Shown: positions 15,051 through 24,150, numbered from the stretch's first letter. The stretch: 64,000 bases of DNA from Verrucomicrobiota bacterium (GCA_017301975.1 JAFLEI010000035.1:1-64000), one strand, 5' to 3'. A program made the numbers and translations. Notes: generated from the letters alone by a model not told the origin.

Positions 15051-17354
15051 ATGCGCCACCTCATCGTTCCAGCCCTCTGTCTTGCCCTCGCGTTTCACGT
15101 TCATGGAGACCCCGGACATTCCGCCAATGGCGAAGCCTTTAATGAAGGTCCGCGACAGGCGGCGGTGCTCATCCCCGGCTGCGGAGACGCGGTGCACTTC
15201 ACCATCAGCACCAAAAACGCGGACGCGCAGAAGTTTTTCACGCAGGGCGTCGGGCAGCTCCACGGCTTCTGGTACTATGAGGCGGAGCGCTCGTTCCGCC
15301 AGGTGGCGGCGCTGGATCCGGACTGCGCCATGGCCTACTGGGGCATGAGCATGGCCAACGTGAACAATGAAAAACGCGCCAGCGCCTTCATCAAAAAAGC
15401 CGCGCCCCTCAAACCCAAGGCCACGCCACGCGAGCGCCAGTGGATCGCCGCGCTGGAAAACCTCTACCGCGACAACGACAAGCGGGAAAAAAAGCAGAAG
15501 AGCCTGGACTGCATCAAGGACTTTGAGGCCCTGGTGCAGGACAATCCCAAGGACACGGAGGCGAAGGCCTTTCTCATCTGGCGCATCTGGTTCTCCCGCG
15601 AGGAGGCTCCCATGTCCAGCCTGCAGGCAGTGGATGCGCTGCTGGACCAGGTCTTTGCCGCCGAGCCCAACCACCCCGCCCATCATTACCGCATTCATTT
15701 GTGGGACCAGAGCAAGCCCATCCTGGCGCTGAAATCCGGCGCACTCTGCGGGCAGGTCGCACCGGGCATCGCGCACATGTGGCACATGCCGGGCCACACC
15801 TTTTCCAAGCTGAAACGCCCGGATGACGCCGCATGGCAGCAGGAGGCCAGCACCCGCGTGGACCATGCCTACATGATCCGCACCTGCATTCTGCCGGATC
15901 AGATCCACAACTACGCGCACAATGAGGAGTGGCTGACGCGCACTTTTAATGAGCTGGGCCGGGCCAAAGATGCCGAGGCGCTGGCACGCAGCCTCATCGC
16001 CATCCCGCGCCATCCGGTTTATAACACCCTGGAAAAACCCAGCACCTCCGCCAGCTACGGGCGGACGCGCCTGATCGAAACCCTCCTGAAATGGGAACAC
16101 TGGAAGGAAGTGCAAAACTTCACCGCCGCCCCCGTGGGAGTGGCGGCCCATGACATCGCGCGGCTGTGGGCACGCGGCATCGCCAGCTACCATCTCGGAG
16201 ACTCCGCCGCTCTGGCCGCCGCCCTGAAGGATCTGCAGGCTGTTTCCACCGCAGCACCCAAACCTCCCGAGCCCAAACCGGGTGAAAAACCCGCCGACAA
16301 ACCTGCCGAAAAAGCCGCCGAGAAAACGGTGGCCGATGCCAAGAAGCCCGCTCCGGCATCCTCCTCCGCCGATACCAAGTCCAAAAAGACACCCCGCCCG
16401 GAAGTGAAGGCAAAAGCCAACGCCATCGCCGAACTCACGGCCCTTGTCGCCTTGGCCAGCAAAGACGGCTCGGCACGCCGCGCAGAAACGCACAAGCTGC
16501 TCTCCGACCTGAAAAGACTCGACGTGCCCAAAGAGCGCCTGGCACGCTACTGGCTGACCCTGGATGACAAGGTGCAGGCCGAAGAAATGACCCGCAGCTT
16601 CACCTCCGACCTTGTGGGCATCGCCATCAAGACCGAGGTCCTGCAGGCCTGCGGCAAAACAGGAGAAGCGAAGAAAGTTTTCGAAGAAGTCCGCAAGCAG
16701 GCCTTCGCCATGGACCGCGACCTGCCCATCGCCAAACGCCTCGACACCCTCGCCAAGACCTTTGGCATCCAGGGCGACTGGCCTGCTCCGGGCCCCAAAC
16801 GCACCGACAGCGGCGTGCGTCCGGAGATCTCCACCCTCGGCCCTGTGCACTGGCATGCGCCAGATGCCCCGGTGTTTACGGCGCGCACCCTGGACGACCA
16901 GCCGGTGAAGAGCACCGATTTCACCAGCAAGAAGCCCACCCTCTTCCTCTTCTACCTCGGCCATGACTGCGGCCACTGCGTGGAGCAGATGCAGGCCTTT
17001 GCCAAGGCCGCGCCAGAGTTTGACAAGGCCGGCATCCAGCTCGTGGCCGTGACCATCGACGACCCGAAAGCCGCCCTCGGCATCCGTGCCAAGCTCAACC
17101 TCAAGGAAGGCCAGCCCCTCCCCTTCCCCCTGCTGAGCGACAGCAGCCTGAAATCCTTCCAAACCGTGCGCGCCTATGACGACTTCGAGAAGGAAAGCCT
17201 CCACGCCACCATCCTCATCGACACCCACGGCAAACAGCGCTGGCAGGACATCAGCTGGGAGCCCTTCAAGGACACCAAGTTTGCGCTGGAGGAGTCGAAG
17301 CGGCTGCTGAAGCTGGACGCGCCCACCGCTGCCACCGCCCAGGCGGGTGAGTGA
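15051..17354 (+). CDS. secreted TPR-like protein fused to a C-terminal thioredoxin-fold domain
   Basis: The 767-residue product begins MRHLIVPALCLALAFHVHG (signal peptide). Residues about 30-390 form helical TPR-type repeats (for example GFWYYEAERSFRQVAALDPD, AMAYWGMSMAN). Residues about 400-450 are a Pro/Lys/Ala-rich linker. The C-terminal ~170 residues are an AhpC/TSA-redoxin-type thioredoxin fold (TLFLFYLGHDCGHCVEQM) with CGHC at 640-643, the active-site dithiol spacing, and PATIxIDxxG-like ATILIDTHGK. It is probably an envelope thiol oxidoreductase with a protein-binding region; substrate unknown. The internal ATG chosen directly precedes the signal peptide. Confidence 0.82.
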   Translation: MRHLIVPALCLALAFHVHGDPGHSANGEAFNEGPRQAAVLIPGCGDAVHFTISTKNADAQKFFTQGVGQLHGFWYYEAERSFRQVAALDPDCAMAYWGMSMANVNNEKRASAFIKKAAPLKPKATPRERQWIAALENLYRDNDKREKKQKSLDCIKDFEALVQDNPKDTEAKAFLIWRIWFSREEAPMSSLQAVDALLDQVFAAEPNHPAHHYRIHLWDQSKPILALKSGALCGQVAPGIAHMWHMPGHTFSKLKRPDDAAWQQEASTRVDHAYMIRTCILPDQIHNYAHNEEWLTRTFNELGRAKDAEALARSLIAIPRHPVYNTLEKPSTSASYGRTRLIETLLKWEHWKEVQNFTAAPVGVAAHDIARLWARGIASYHLGDSAALAAALKDLQAVSTAAPKPPEPKPGEKPADKPAEKAAEKTVADAKKPAPASSSADTKSKKTPRPEVKAKANAIAELTALVALASKDGSARRAETHKLLSDLKRLDVPKERLARYWLTLDDKVQAEEMTRSFTSDLVGIAIKTEVLQACGKTGEAKKVFEEVRKQAFAMDRDLPIAKRLDTLAKTFGIQGDWPAPGPKRTDSGVRPEISTLGPVHWHAPDAPVFTARTLDDQPVKSTDFTSKKPTLFLFYLGHDCGHCVEQMQAFAKAAPEFDKAGIQLVAVTIDDPKAALGIRAKLNLKEGQPLPFPLLSDSSLKSFQTVRAYDDFEKESLHATILIDTHGKQRWQDISWEPFKDTKFALEESKRLLKLDAPTAATAQAGE

Positions 17355-17421
17355 GCAGGGCGGCTGGTTTTCCCACATCCGCATCGTTGCCGCTCATCGC
17401 TTTCGCCATTAAGACTAGGGC

Positions 17422-18687
17422 ATGGTTTTTCCACGCGCTTTTCTTCGGGCCGCATCTGCATTGGCAGCACTGGCTCTGGCCTCATGCGAGCTGGCCGCGC
17501 CCCAGCAGACTTATCAGCAGCCCTACCAGCAGCAGCAGCCTCAGCAGGGTCCCTTCATGCTTGGCATCGATGTGCTGGCCTCGCGCGGCTTTGATCTGCT
17601 CCGTGGCAAGCGGGTGGGCCTGATCACCAATCAAACCAGCATGACCGGTCGCGGCGAGCGCACTCGCAGCGCCATGCAGCGGGCGCTGGGGCCAAACCTC
17701 GTCGCACTGTATGCGCCTGAGCATGGCATTGATGGCACCATCGGCGCCGGGCTGCATGTGAGCACGCGGCGGGACAACGTGACGGGTTTGACCGTGTATT
17801 CCCTCTACGGCCCCACGCGCAAACCGACACCGGCAATGCTCGCGCCCATCGATGTGCTGGTGTTTGACCTTCAGGACATCGGCTGCCGCAGCTACACCTA
17901 CATCAGCACCATGATCGTGGCGATGGAAGCCGCCGCTGAATGCGGCAAACAGTTCGTCGTGCTGGACCGCCCCAATCCCCTCGGCGGCTGGCGTGTGGAA
18001 GGGCCGCCGCTGGAGTCGAAATGGAAGTCCTTCGTCGGCCAGGTCCCCGTGCCCTACGTGCATGGCATGACTGCCGGAGAGCTCGCCATGATGGCCTGCG
18101 CACATGGCTGGGTGGCCCGTGTGCCGCGCCTGGACGTGGTGAAAATGCAGGGCTGGAGCCGGGGCATGACCTGGCAAGACACCGGCCTGCGCTGGTACCA
18201 GACCTCTCCCAATATCCCGCATGCCACCTCTCCCTTCTACTATGTGACCACCGGCATCCTCGGCGGTGCCACTTCAGTCGATATCGGCATCGGCACGGAG
18301 AATCCCTTTGGCTATGCCGGAGGCAGCGGGGTGAATCCGCAGGCGCTCCACGCCTACTGCCAGCGGCTCAATGCCCCCGGCGTCAGCTTCTCCCCCTATT
18401 CCAAGGACGGCTTCGGCGGCGTGCGCCTGAGCATTTCCCCGCGCGCCACCGCCGATCTCACTGCGCTGGATGTCCTGCTGCTCGCAGAGATCAACCGCCT
18501 CACCGGCGGCAAGGTCATCGGTCGCATGAGCGGGTCCAAGCTGAACCTGTTCAACAAGGTCTATGGCAGCGAATCACTGTACCACGATCTGCGCCGCGGC
18601 GTGCCGGCCACAAGCATCGTGGCGCGCTGGCAGAGCCACAATCAAAGCTTCCGCTCGCAAAGACAGCGCCACCTCCTCTACCCCTGA
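17422..18687 (+). CDS. DUF1343 lipoprotein, NamZ-type exo-beta-N-acetylmuramidase
   Basis: The 421-residue protein begins with a lipoprotein signal ending LALASC (Cys22), then a Gln/Pro-rich spacer. The DUF1343 core is clear: GKRVGLITNQTSMTGRG, LYAPEHGIDG, VFDLQDIGCRSYTYISTM, VLDRPNPLGG and VPYVHGMTAGELA. NamZ from Bacillus subtilis, the characterised member, releases N-acetylmuramic acid from the non-reducing end of peptidoglycan fragments, so a wall turnover or scavenging role is likely. The Cys anchor implies envelope location. Confidence 0.85.
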   Translation: MVFPRAFLRAASALAALALASCELAAPQQTYQQPYQQQQPQQGPFMLGIDVLASRGFDLLRGKRVGLITNQTSMTGRGERTRSAMQRALGPNLVALYAPEHGIDGTIGAGLHVSTRRDNVTGLTVYSLYGPTRKPTPAMLAPIDVLVFDLQDIGCRSYTYISTMIVAMEAAAECGKQFVVLDRPNPLGGWRVEGPPLESKWKSFVGQVPVPYVHGMTAGELAMMACAHGWVARVPRLDVVKMQGWSRGMTWQDTGLRWYQTSPNIPHATSPFYYVTTGILGGATSVDIGIGTENPFGYAGGSGVNPQALHAYCQRLNAPGVSFSPYSKDGFGGVRLSISPRATADLTALDVLLLAEINRLTGGKVIGRMSGSKLNLFNKVYGSESLYHDLRRGVPATSIVARWQSHNQSFRSQRQRHLLYP

Positions 18688-18771
18688 CCGCGCCAGCGAC
18701 GGGCTCGAGACGGACGCAATTCATCAATGCCGAATGACTGAGGCGTAAAAGTTCTGTCAAAAGGTCCAAAT

Positions 18772-18791
18772 ACGTGCTTATGACTGCACGT
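18772..18791. promoter_or_regulatory. inverted repeat 15 bases upstream of rsfS
   Basis: ACGTGC (18772-18777) and GCACGT (18786-18791) are perfect arms around TTATGACT. The position between the previous stop and the rsfS ATG suggests an operator or leader hairpin. No matching site was found elsewhere by eye. Confidence 0.35.
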
Positions 18792-18806
18792 TAGTTTAAA
18801 ACAACC

Positions 18807-19307
18807 ATGGAAGACCTCGAAATCGCCCGCGCCTGCGCCCTTTACGCCGATGACAAAAAAGCGGAGAACATCCGCATTCTGGACCTGCGCGGACTCTCGC
18901 CCATCTCCGACTACTTCGTGCTCGTCACGGCCATGTCCACGCCTCAGCTGCGTGCCGTGCGCGACGAAATCGTCGAGCGCATGAAGGAAGAGCATGCCAC
19001 GCCACCCGATGTCAAAGACGGCAATTTTGAGAGCCAGTGGATCATCCTCGTCTACGGCAGCGTCATGGTGCATATCCTCACGCCGGAGAAGCGCGAGTTC
19101 TACGCGCTCGAAGAACTCTGGGGCGATGCGCCGGAAATGGAATTGAACCTTGAGCCGCCAGCCCCCCCACCGGAGCCCAAAGTGGCAAAACCCAAGGCGG
19201 CAAAGAAAGCTGCCGTGAAAAAGGTGGCTGCCAAGAAAGCACCCGCCAAAAAAGCTCCGGCGAAGAAGGCCCCGGCCAAGCGCGCCACGAAGAAAAAGGC
19301 GAGCTGA
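18807..19307 (+). CDS. rsfS: ribosome silencing factor RsfS with histone-like Lys/Ala/Pro tail
   Basis: The first 110 residues are RsfS (Iojap/YbeB): ARACALYADDKKAENIRILD, the signature SDYFVLVTAMSTPQLRAVRDEI, and WIILVYGSVMVHILTPEKREFYALEELWGDA. RsfS binds L14 and blocks subunit joining in starvation. At 166 residues it is longer than the usual 105-130. After a Pro-rich linker the tail is a run of KKAPAKKAPAKK-type repeats that resembles histone H1 tails and is strongly basic. Start ATG at 18807 follows a short AT-rich leader. Confidence 0.92.
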   Translation: MEDLEIARACALYADDKKAENIRILDLRGLSPISDYFVLVTAMSTPQLRAVRDEIVERMKEEHATPPDVKDGNFESQWIILVYGSVMVHILTPEKREFYALEELWGDAPEMELNLEPPAPPPEPKVAKPKAAKKAAVKKVAAKKAPAKKAPAKKAPAKRATKKKAS

Positions 19308-19350
19308 TTTTCTGCTCGTCAATCTCCGCTGCAATCGCTAAACAGCAGGC

Positions 19351-20400
19351 ATGCCCGTCCGCATCCTGCTCGTTCTCGTTTCCTGCGCCCTCAGCGTTGT
19401 AACCGGCCTTGTGCTCGCCCGAGGCGGCGCAGGCGTCACAGCAGTCCGGCAGCGGCCGCTCATCGGCCTTTCCATGGACACTCTCAAAGAAGAGCGCTGG
19501 CAGGTGGACCGCGATCTCTTCACCGCCAAAGCACAGGCCGCAGGGGCCGATGTACTGGTGCAGTCCGCCAACAGCAACGACGCCATCCAGCTCCAGAATG
19601 TCGAGAGCCTCATCACGCAGAAGGTGGATGCGCTCGTCATCATTCCGCACGACGGCGCAGCGATGGCCAAGGCGGTGAAGCTCGCCCATCAAGCGGGCAT
19701 TCCCGTGCTCTCCTACGACCGCCTCATCACGGACTGCGATCTGGACCTCTACCTGACCTTTGACAATGTGAAGGTGGGCGAACTGCAGGCGAAGTTTCTG
19801 GCGGACCGCATCCCCGCAGGCGGCAAGCTGCGCCTCATCCGCATCTACGGCGCAAAGACGGACAACAACGCCAAGCTCTTCAAGCAGGGGCAGGACAATG
19901 TGCTGCAGCCGCTCATCTCCGCCGGAAAGGTGGAGGTCATTTTTGAAGACTGGGCGGAGGACTGGAAACCCGAGAGCGCCAAGAAGATCACGAATGCAGC
20001 CATCACCAAAAACGGTCCGAATTTTGACGCCATTCTGGCCAGCAATGACGGCACGGCGGGCGGAGCCATCCAGGCGCTGACGGAGGAAGGGCTCGCTGGG
20101 AAGATCATCGTGACCGGGCAGGATGCGGATCTCGCCGCCTGCCAGCGCATTGCACAGGGCACGCAGGCCATGACGGTGTACAAGCCGATCCAGAGCATCG
20201 CCACGCAGGCGGCGGAACTGGCGCTGAAACTGGCCCAACGCAAGCCTTTGGTAGCCAAGGATGCGATTTCGAACGGACAGGTCGAGGTGCCCAGCGTACT
20301 GCTGGACATTGTTTCTGTGACGAAGGAAAACCTGCGCGAGACCGTTGTGAAGGATGGTTTCCGCAAGGAGAGCGACGTGTTTCAATCCAACCAGCCATGA
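19351..20400 (+). CDS. xylF: D-xylose-type ABC transporter substrate-binding protein
   Basis: The 349-residue protein has an N-terminal signal or membrane anchor (MPVRILLVLVSCALSVVTGL) and a type I periplasmic sugar-binding fold: IGLSMDTLKEERWQVDRDLF, QSANSNDAIQLQNVESLI, KVDALVIIPHDG, VLSYDRLI, ASNDGTAGGAIQAL and VTGQDADLAACQRI. This pattern closely follows E. coli XylF. It overlaps xylG by 4 bases (ATGA). No permease gene follows the ATPase. Confidence 0.88.
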   Translation: MPVRILLVLVSCALSVVTGLVLARGGAGVTAVRQRPLIGLSMDTLKEERWQVDRDLFTAKAQAAGADVLVQSANSNDAIQLQNVESLITQKVDALVIIPHDGAAMAKAVKLAHQAGIPVLSYDRLITDCDLDLYLTFDNVKVGELQAKFLADRIPAGGKLRLIRIYGAKTDNNAKLFKQGQDNVLQPLISAGKVEVIFEDWAEDWKPESAKKITNAAITKNGPNFDAILASNDGTAGGAIQALTEEGLAGKIIVTGQDADLAACQRIAQGTQAMTVYKPIQSIATQAAELALKLAQRKPLVAKDAISNGQVEVPSVLLDIVSVTKENLRETVVKDGFRKESDVFQSNQP

Positions 20401-21908
20401 TTCTCAAAGCCCACAACATCACGAAACGCTTTCCCGGCGTCACCGCCCTCAAGGATGTGTCCTTTGATCTTCGCGAAGGCGAAATCCATGCGTTGTGCGG
20501 TGAAAACGGCGCGGGCAAAAGCACGCTCATCAAGCTGCTCTCAGGAATTCATCCGCATGGGAGTTATGAAGGGCGCTTTGATGTGAACGGCGAGGAGGCG
20601 AAATTTGCCACGATCAAGGATGCGGAGAGCGCGGGCATCGCGGTGATTTATCAGGAGCTCGCGCTCGTCGAGGAAATGACGGTGGCGGAAAACATCTTTC
20701 TGGGGCGCGAGCCACGCCGCTGGGGAGCCTTCATCGACTGGCCGCGCATGTATCACGAGGCGCAGGTGCTGCTGAACCGTTTCAAGGTCGAGCTCGATCC
20801 CGCCGCGCCCGTGCGCACGCTTGGCGTGGGGCAGAAGCAACTCGTGGAGATCATCAAGGCGCTGGCCAAGAACTCCAAGATTCTAATCCTGGATGAACCG
20901 ACCGCTGCATTGGCCGAGCACGAGGTTTTGATCCTGCTCGACATCCTGCGTGATCTCCGCCAGCGCGGCATCGCGAGCATCTACATCTCCCACAAACTCG
21001 ACGAAGTCTTTGGCATCGCCGACCGCATCACGGTGCTGCGCGATGGCTCAACGGTCGGCACCAAGAACGCCGCTGATACCAGCAAGGCCGAGGTGATCCG
21101 CCAGATGGTGGGACGCGAGATCGGCGATCTCTTCCCCCGCCGCACCAGCAAGCCCGGCGAGGTGATCCTGCGGGTGGATTCCCTGAGCGTGGCCGATGCA
21201 GAAACAAGCGGCATGCGGCTGCATGACATCAGCTTTGAGCTGCGTGCCGGCGAGGTGCTGGGCATTGGCGGCCTCATGGGCGCAGGGCGCACGGAACTGC
21301 TCATGCAGTTGTTTGGCGCCTGGGGACGCCACGTCTCCGGCAGCGTGGAACTCAATGGCCGGTCTCTCAGCCATCTCACGCCTGAAACGATCATCCAGCG
21401 CGGCCTGGTGCTGGCCTCCGAAGATCGCCGCCGCTACGGCCTGCATCTGGAGCAGGAGATCGGTTTCAATCTTTCGCTGTCTTCACTGTCCAGCGTCACG
21501 CGTGGCGGATTCATCCAGCGCAATGCGGAGATCCGGCGCAATCAGGACATCTTCAAATCGCTGCGCGTCAAAGCGACCGGGCTGGAAGCGATCGTCGGCA
21601 AACTCTCCGGGGGAAATCAGCAGAAGGTGGTTCTGGGCAAAGCGCTGCTCACCGAGCCCACGGTCATCATGCTGGACGAGCCCACACGCGGCATCGATGT
21701 GGGAGCCAAGCTGGAGATCTACGAGATCATCAACCAGCTCACAGCCGCTGGCAAAGCGGTGATCCTGGTCTCCAGCGAGCTGCCGGAACTCATCGGCATG
21801 AGCGACCGCATTTTGATGCTCAACGCCGGACGCATCGGCGGCTCGTTCACCCGCGCCGAAGCCACGCAGGAAAAACTCATGGCCGCCGCCATGGGGCATG
21901 CAGGGTGA
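20397..21908 (+). CDS. xylG: D-xylose-type ABC transporter ATP-binding protein (two ATPase domains)
   Basis: The 503-residue protein has two ABC domains as in XylG/RbsA. In the first, Walker A GENGAGKST is at 35-43, with signature LGVGQKQLVEI and Walker B ILILDEPTAAL. The second has LGIGGLMGAGRTELL (degenerate Walker A, usual for this family), signature LSGGNQQKVVLGKAL and Walker B VIMLDEPTRGID. It would power uptake of a pentose with XylF, but no permease is downstream; a sulfatase gene follows after 57 bases. The permease may be elsewhere in the genome. Confidence 0.93.
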   Translation: MILKAHNITKRFPGVTALKDVSFDLREGEIHALCGENGAGKSTLIKLLSGIHPHGSYEGRFDVNGEEAKFATIKDAESAGIAVIYQELALVEEMTVAENIFLGREPRRWGAFIDWPRMYHEAQVLLNRFKVELDPAAPVRTLGVGQKQLVEIIKALAKNSKILILDEPTAALAEHEVLILLDILRDLRQRGIASIYISHKLDEVFGIADRITVLRDGSTVGTKNAADTSKAEVIRQMVGREIGDLFPRRTSKPGEVILRVDSLSVADAETSGMRLHDISFELRAGEVLGIGGLMGAGRTELLMQLFGAWGRHVSGSVELNGRSLSHLTPETIIQRGLVLASEDRRRYGLHLEQEIGFNLSLSSLSSVTRGGFIQRNAEIRRNQDIFKSLRVKATGLEAIVGKLSGGNQQKVVLGKALLTEPTVIMLDEPTRGIDVGAKLEIYEIINQLTAAGKAVILVSSELPELIGMSDRILMLNAGRIGGSFTRAEATQEKLMAAAMGHAG

Positions 21909-21965
21909 TTCTTTTGAAAAGGGATCACCTTTTCCACGTTCGACAGTCAGCATTTCCAACCCACC

Positions 21966-23558
21966 ATGATTCGCTCTCTCCTTGCCTCACTCTTTCTCGC
22001 GTCCGCCGCCAGCGCCGCGCAGCCGCCCAACATCGTTTTCATCTTTTGCGATGACCTGGCCTACCAGGCCATCAGCTGCTATGGCGACCACCGCAAACTG
22101 CTCGAAACCCCGAACATGGACCGCATCGCCAAGGAGGGCATGCGTTTCGACCGCTGCCTCGTGACGAACTCCATCTGCGGCCCGAGCCGTGCGGTGATCC
22201 AGACCGGCAAGTACTCCCACGCGAACGGCTTCTACAACAACAGCAACAGCAAGTTTGACAGCAGCCAGCCCACCTTCCCGAAGGTGATGCAGAAGAGCGG
22301 TTACCAAATGGCGATGATCGGCAAATGGCACCTCATGACCGATCCCGTGGGCTACGACTACTGGAACGTGCTGCCCGGCCAGGGCGTGTATTACAACCCG
22401 CCGATGATCGACAATGGCAAGCCGGTGAAATACCAAGGCTATGTTTCGGACATCATCGGAGATCTCACGCTCGACTGGCTCAAGCAGCGCGACAAGACCA
22501 AACCCTTCATGATGATGTGCCAGCACAAGGCGCCGCATCGCGAATGGGAGCCGCCAGTGCGCTACCTCGGCTTTGACAAGGACCGCGTGTATGAGGAGCC
22601 GGAGACGCTGTTTGACAGCTACTCAGGCCGCAGCAAGGCGGTGAGCGACCACGACATGGGCATTGACCGCACGATGACGGATCGCGACGTCAAACTCGTG
22701 ACTCCCGGCAATTTGAACGAAGAACAGAAGAAAGCCTGGGACGCCTACTATGAGCCGCGCAATGCGAAATACCGCGAAGCCGCCCCCGCAGGCCGCGATC
22801 TGGTGAAATGGCGCTACCAGCGCTACATGCACGACTACCTCGCCTGCGTGAAAGCGGTGGATGACAACGTGGGCCGCGTCCTCGATTACCTCGACAAAGA
22901 AGGCCTCACCGAAAACACCGTGGTCATGCTCAGCAGTGACCAGGGCTTCTACCTCGGCGAGCACGGCTGGTTCGACAAACGCTGGATCTTTGAGGAATCG
23001 CTGCGCACACCGTTTCTCGTGCGCTGGCCCGGCGTCATCAAGCCCGGTTCCGTGAACAACAAGATCGTCAGCCTGATCGACTTCGCCAGCACCTTCCTCG
23101 ACATCGCGGGAGCACCGAACCTGTCCGATGTGCATGGCCGCAGCCTGGTGCCCTTGTTCAAAGGTGAAACGCCCGCCGACTGGCGCAAATCACTCTACTA
23201 CCACTACTACGAGTACCCCGTGCCGCACCATGTGCGCCCGCACTACGGCGTGATCACAGACCGCTACAAGCTCATCCACTATTACAAGCCGGACGTGGAC
23301 GACTGGGAGCTGATGGACCGTGAAAAGGACCCGCTCGAATTGAAGAGCTTCTACGATGACCCGGCCTACGCCGACACCGTGAAGGAACTCAAAGCCGAAA
23401 TCCTGCGCCTGCAGGCCGAGGTGAAGGAAACGATGCCGCCCCCACGCTTTGCCTTCGGCAACAAAGCCTTCGAAGGCGAAGTCAATCCGCCGGTGCAACC
23501 GCAGGGCAAAGGCAAGGGTGCGGGCAAAAAGAAGGCCGGGGCGAAGAAGGCGGAATAG
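21966..23558 (+). CDS. secreted sulfatase with CxPSR formylglycine motif
   Basis: The 530-residue protein starts MIRSLLASLFLASAASAAQP (signal peptide). Residues 27-34 (IFCDDLAY) hold metal-ligand Asp29 and Asp30. Cys71 in SICGPSRA is the residue converted to formylglycine (CxPSR, type I). The alkaline-phosphatase-superfamily core continues with IGKWHL near 120 and TVVMLSSDQGFYLGEHG near 320. The final 15 residues are Lys/Gly/Ala-rich. Secreted sulfatases of this kind desulfate algal or host polysaccharides and are abundant in Verrucomicrobiota. It sits 57 bases after xylG, so the sugar transporter and the sulfatase may be linked. Confidence 0.9.
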   Translation: MIRSLLASLFLASAASAAQPPNIVFIFCDDLAYQAISCYGDHRKLLETPNMDRIAKEGMRFDRCLVTNSICGPSRAVIQTGKYSHANGFYNNSNSKFDSSQPTFPKVMQKSGYQMAMIGKWHLMTDPVGYDYWNVLPGQGVYYNPPMIDNGKPVKYQGYVSDIIGDLTLDWLKQRDKTKPFMMMCQHKAPHREWEPPVRYLGFDKDRVYEEPETLFDSYSGRSKAVSDHDMGIDRTMTDRDVKLVTPGNLNEEQKKAWDAYYEPRNAKYREAAPAGRDLVKWRYQRYMHDYLACVKAVDDNVGRVLDYLDKEGLTENTVVMLSSDQGFYLGEHGWFDKRWIFEESLRTPFLVRWPGVIKPGSVNNKIVSLIDFASTFLDIAGAPNLSDVHGRSLVPLFKGETPADWRKSLYYHYYEYPVPHHVRPHYGVITDRYKLIHYYKPDVDDWELMDREKDPLELKSFYDDPAYADTVKELKAEILRLQAEVKETMPPPRFAFGNKAFEGEVNPPVQPQGKGKGAGKKKAGAKKAE

Positions 23559-23604
23559 CGCCTACCGGGCTTGCTTGAAGCAGAATATCATTTATTATCC
23601 CGAC

Positions 23605-23817
23605 ATGACTGTGACGCAGGTCAAACAGCAAATCGATGCCATGTCGGACGAAGACCGCTTTCTGGCAGCGGCTTATCTTGAACACCTCTCTAATGAGAAG
23701 GATGGTGGTTATCGAATGAATTTGGCAGAGCGAATGCAACGCATGGATGCGGGTAAAAAGGTATCGCTGGAGCAGTTAGAACGCCTGCATCTTGCGCTAG
23801 AACGTGAGGGCATGTAA
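23605..23817 (+). CDS. small antitoxin-like protein
   Basis: The 70-residue product (MTVTQVKQQIDAMSDEDRFL start) resembles short antitoxins of addiction modules, with a helical N-terminal half and a charged C-terminus, but no DNA-binding motif can be named. It is followed by a compact gene 3 bases downstream, the spacing typical of type II toxin-antitoxin pairs. The start ATG at 23605 is the only one that leaves a compact protein; upstream codons are Arg-rich readthrough from the preceding gene. Confidence 0.6.
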   Translation: MTVTQVKQQIDAMSDEDRFLAAAYLEHLSNEKDGGYRMNLAERMQRMDAGKKVSLEQLERLHLALEREGM

Positions 23818-23820
23818 GGC

Positions 23821-24084
23821 ATGACGGAACTGCCCAAAATTGTGCTGGATGAAGATGTTCTGCACACCATTCTGGGCATGAAGGCATCAGAGCGCAGGAT
23901 GGTGCTGCAAATGCTTCACCACATCCAGCGTCACTGGTGGAAGGAACAAGCAGACTATTTCATCACAGACACAGCTGGGCGGCATCTGAAGGTCAAAGCT
24001 GCCCATCCATTTCTCGTCACCTACTGGCACGACAGCCCAGTGGAAGAGCTGCGTATTGTCAATCTAGCCCGCATACGTTCTTGA
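23821..24084 (+). CDS. small toxin-like protein (RelE/HigB-like size)
   Basis: The 87-residue product contains ASERRMVLQMLHHIQRHWWKE, then HLKVKAAHPFLVTYWHDSPVEELRIVNLARIR. The C-terminal part, with YW, Asp and Arg near the end, resembles RelE-type mRNA interferase barrels, although I cannot place it in a named family. It begins 3 bases after the preceding small gene and ends close to a transposon-free gap. A bicistronic toxin-antitoxin role is the simplest reading. Confidence 0.55.
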   Translation: MTELPKIVLDEDVLHTILGMKASERRMVLQMLHHIQRHWWKEQADYFITDTAGRHLKVKAAHPFLVTYWHDSPVEELRIVNLARIRS

Positions 24085-24150
24085 AATGAGCCTGCCTCGG
24101 CCTCTCACCGGCATGCTCCAGAGCCCAAGCTCAACCACCAAGTGACCGCG

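Noticed and set aside
15036..17384. A 782-codon minus-strand frame opposite the TPR-thioredoxin gene
   Set aside because: The plus-strand product has a signal peptide, TPR pattern and a CGHC site; the minus-strand translation is rich in Gly/Val/His without a recognisable fold.
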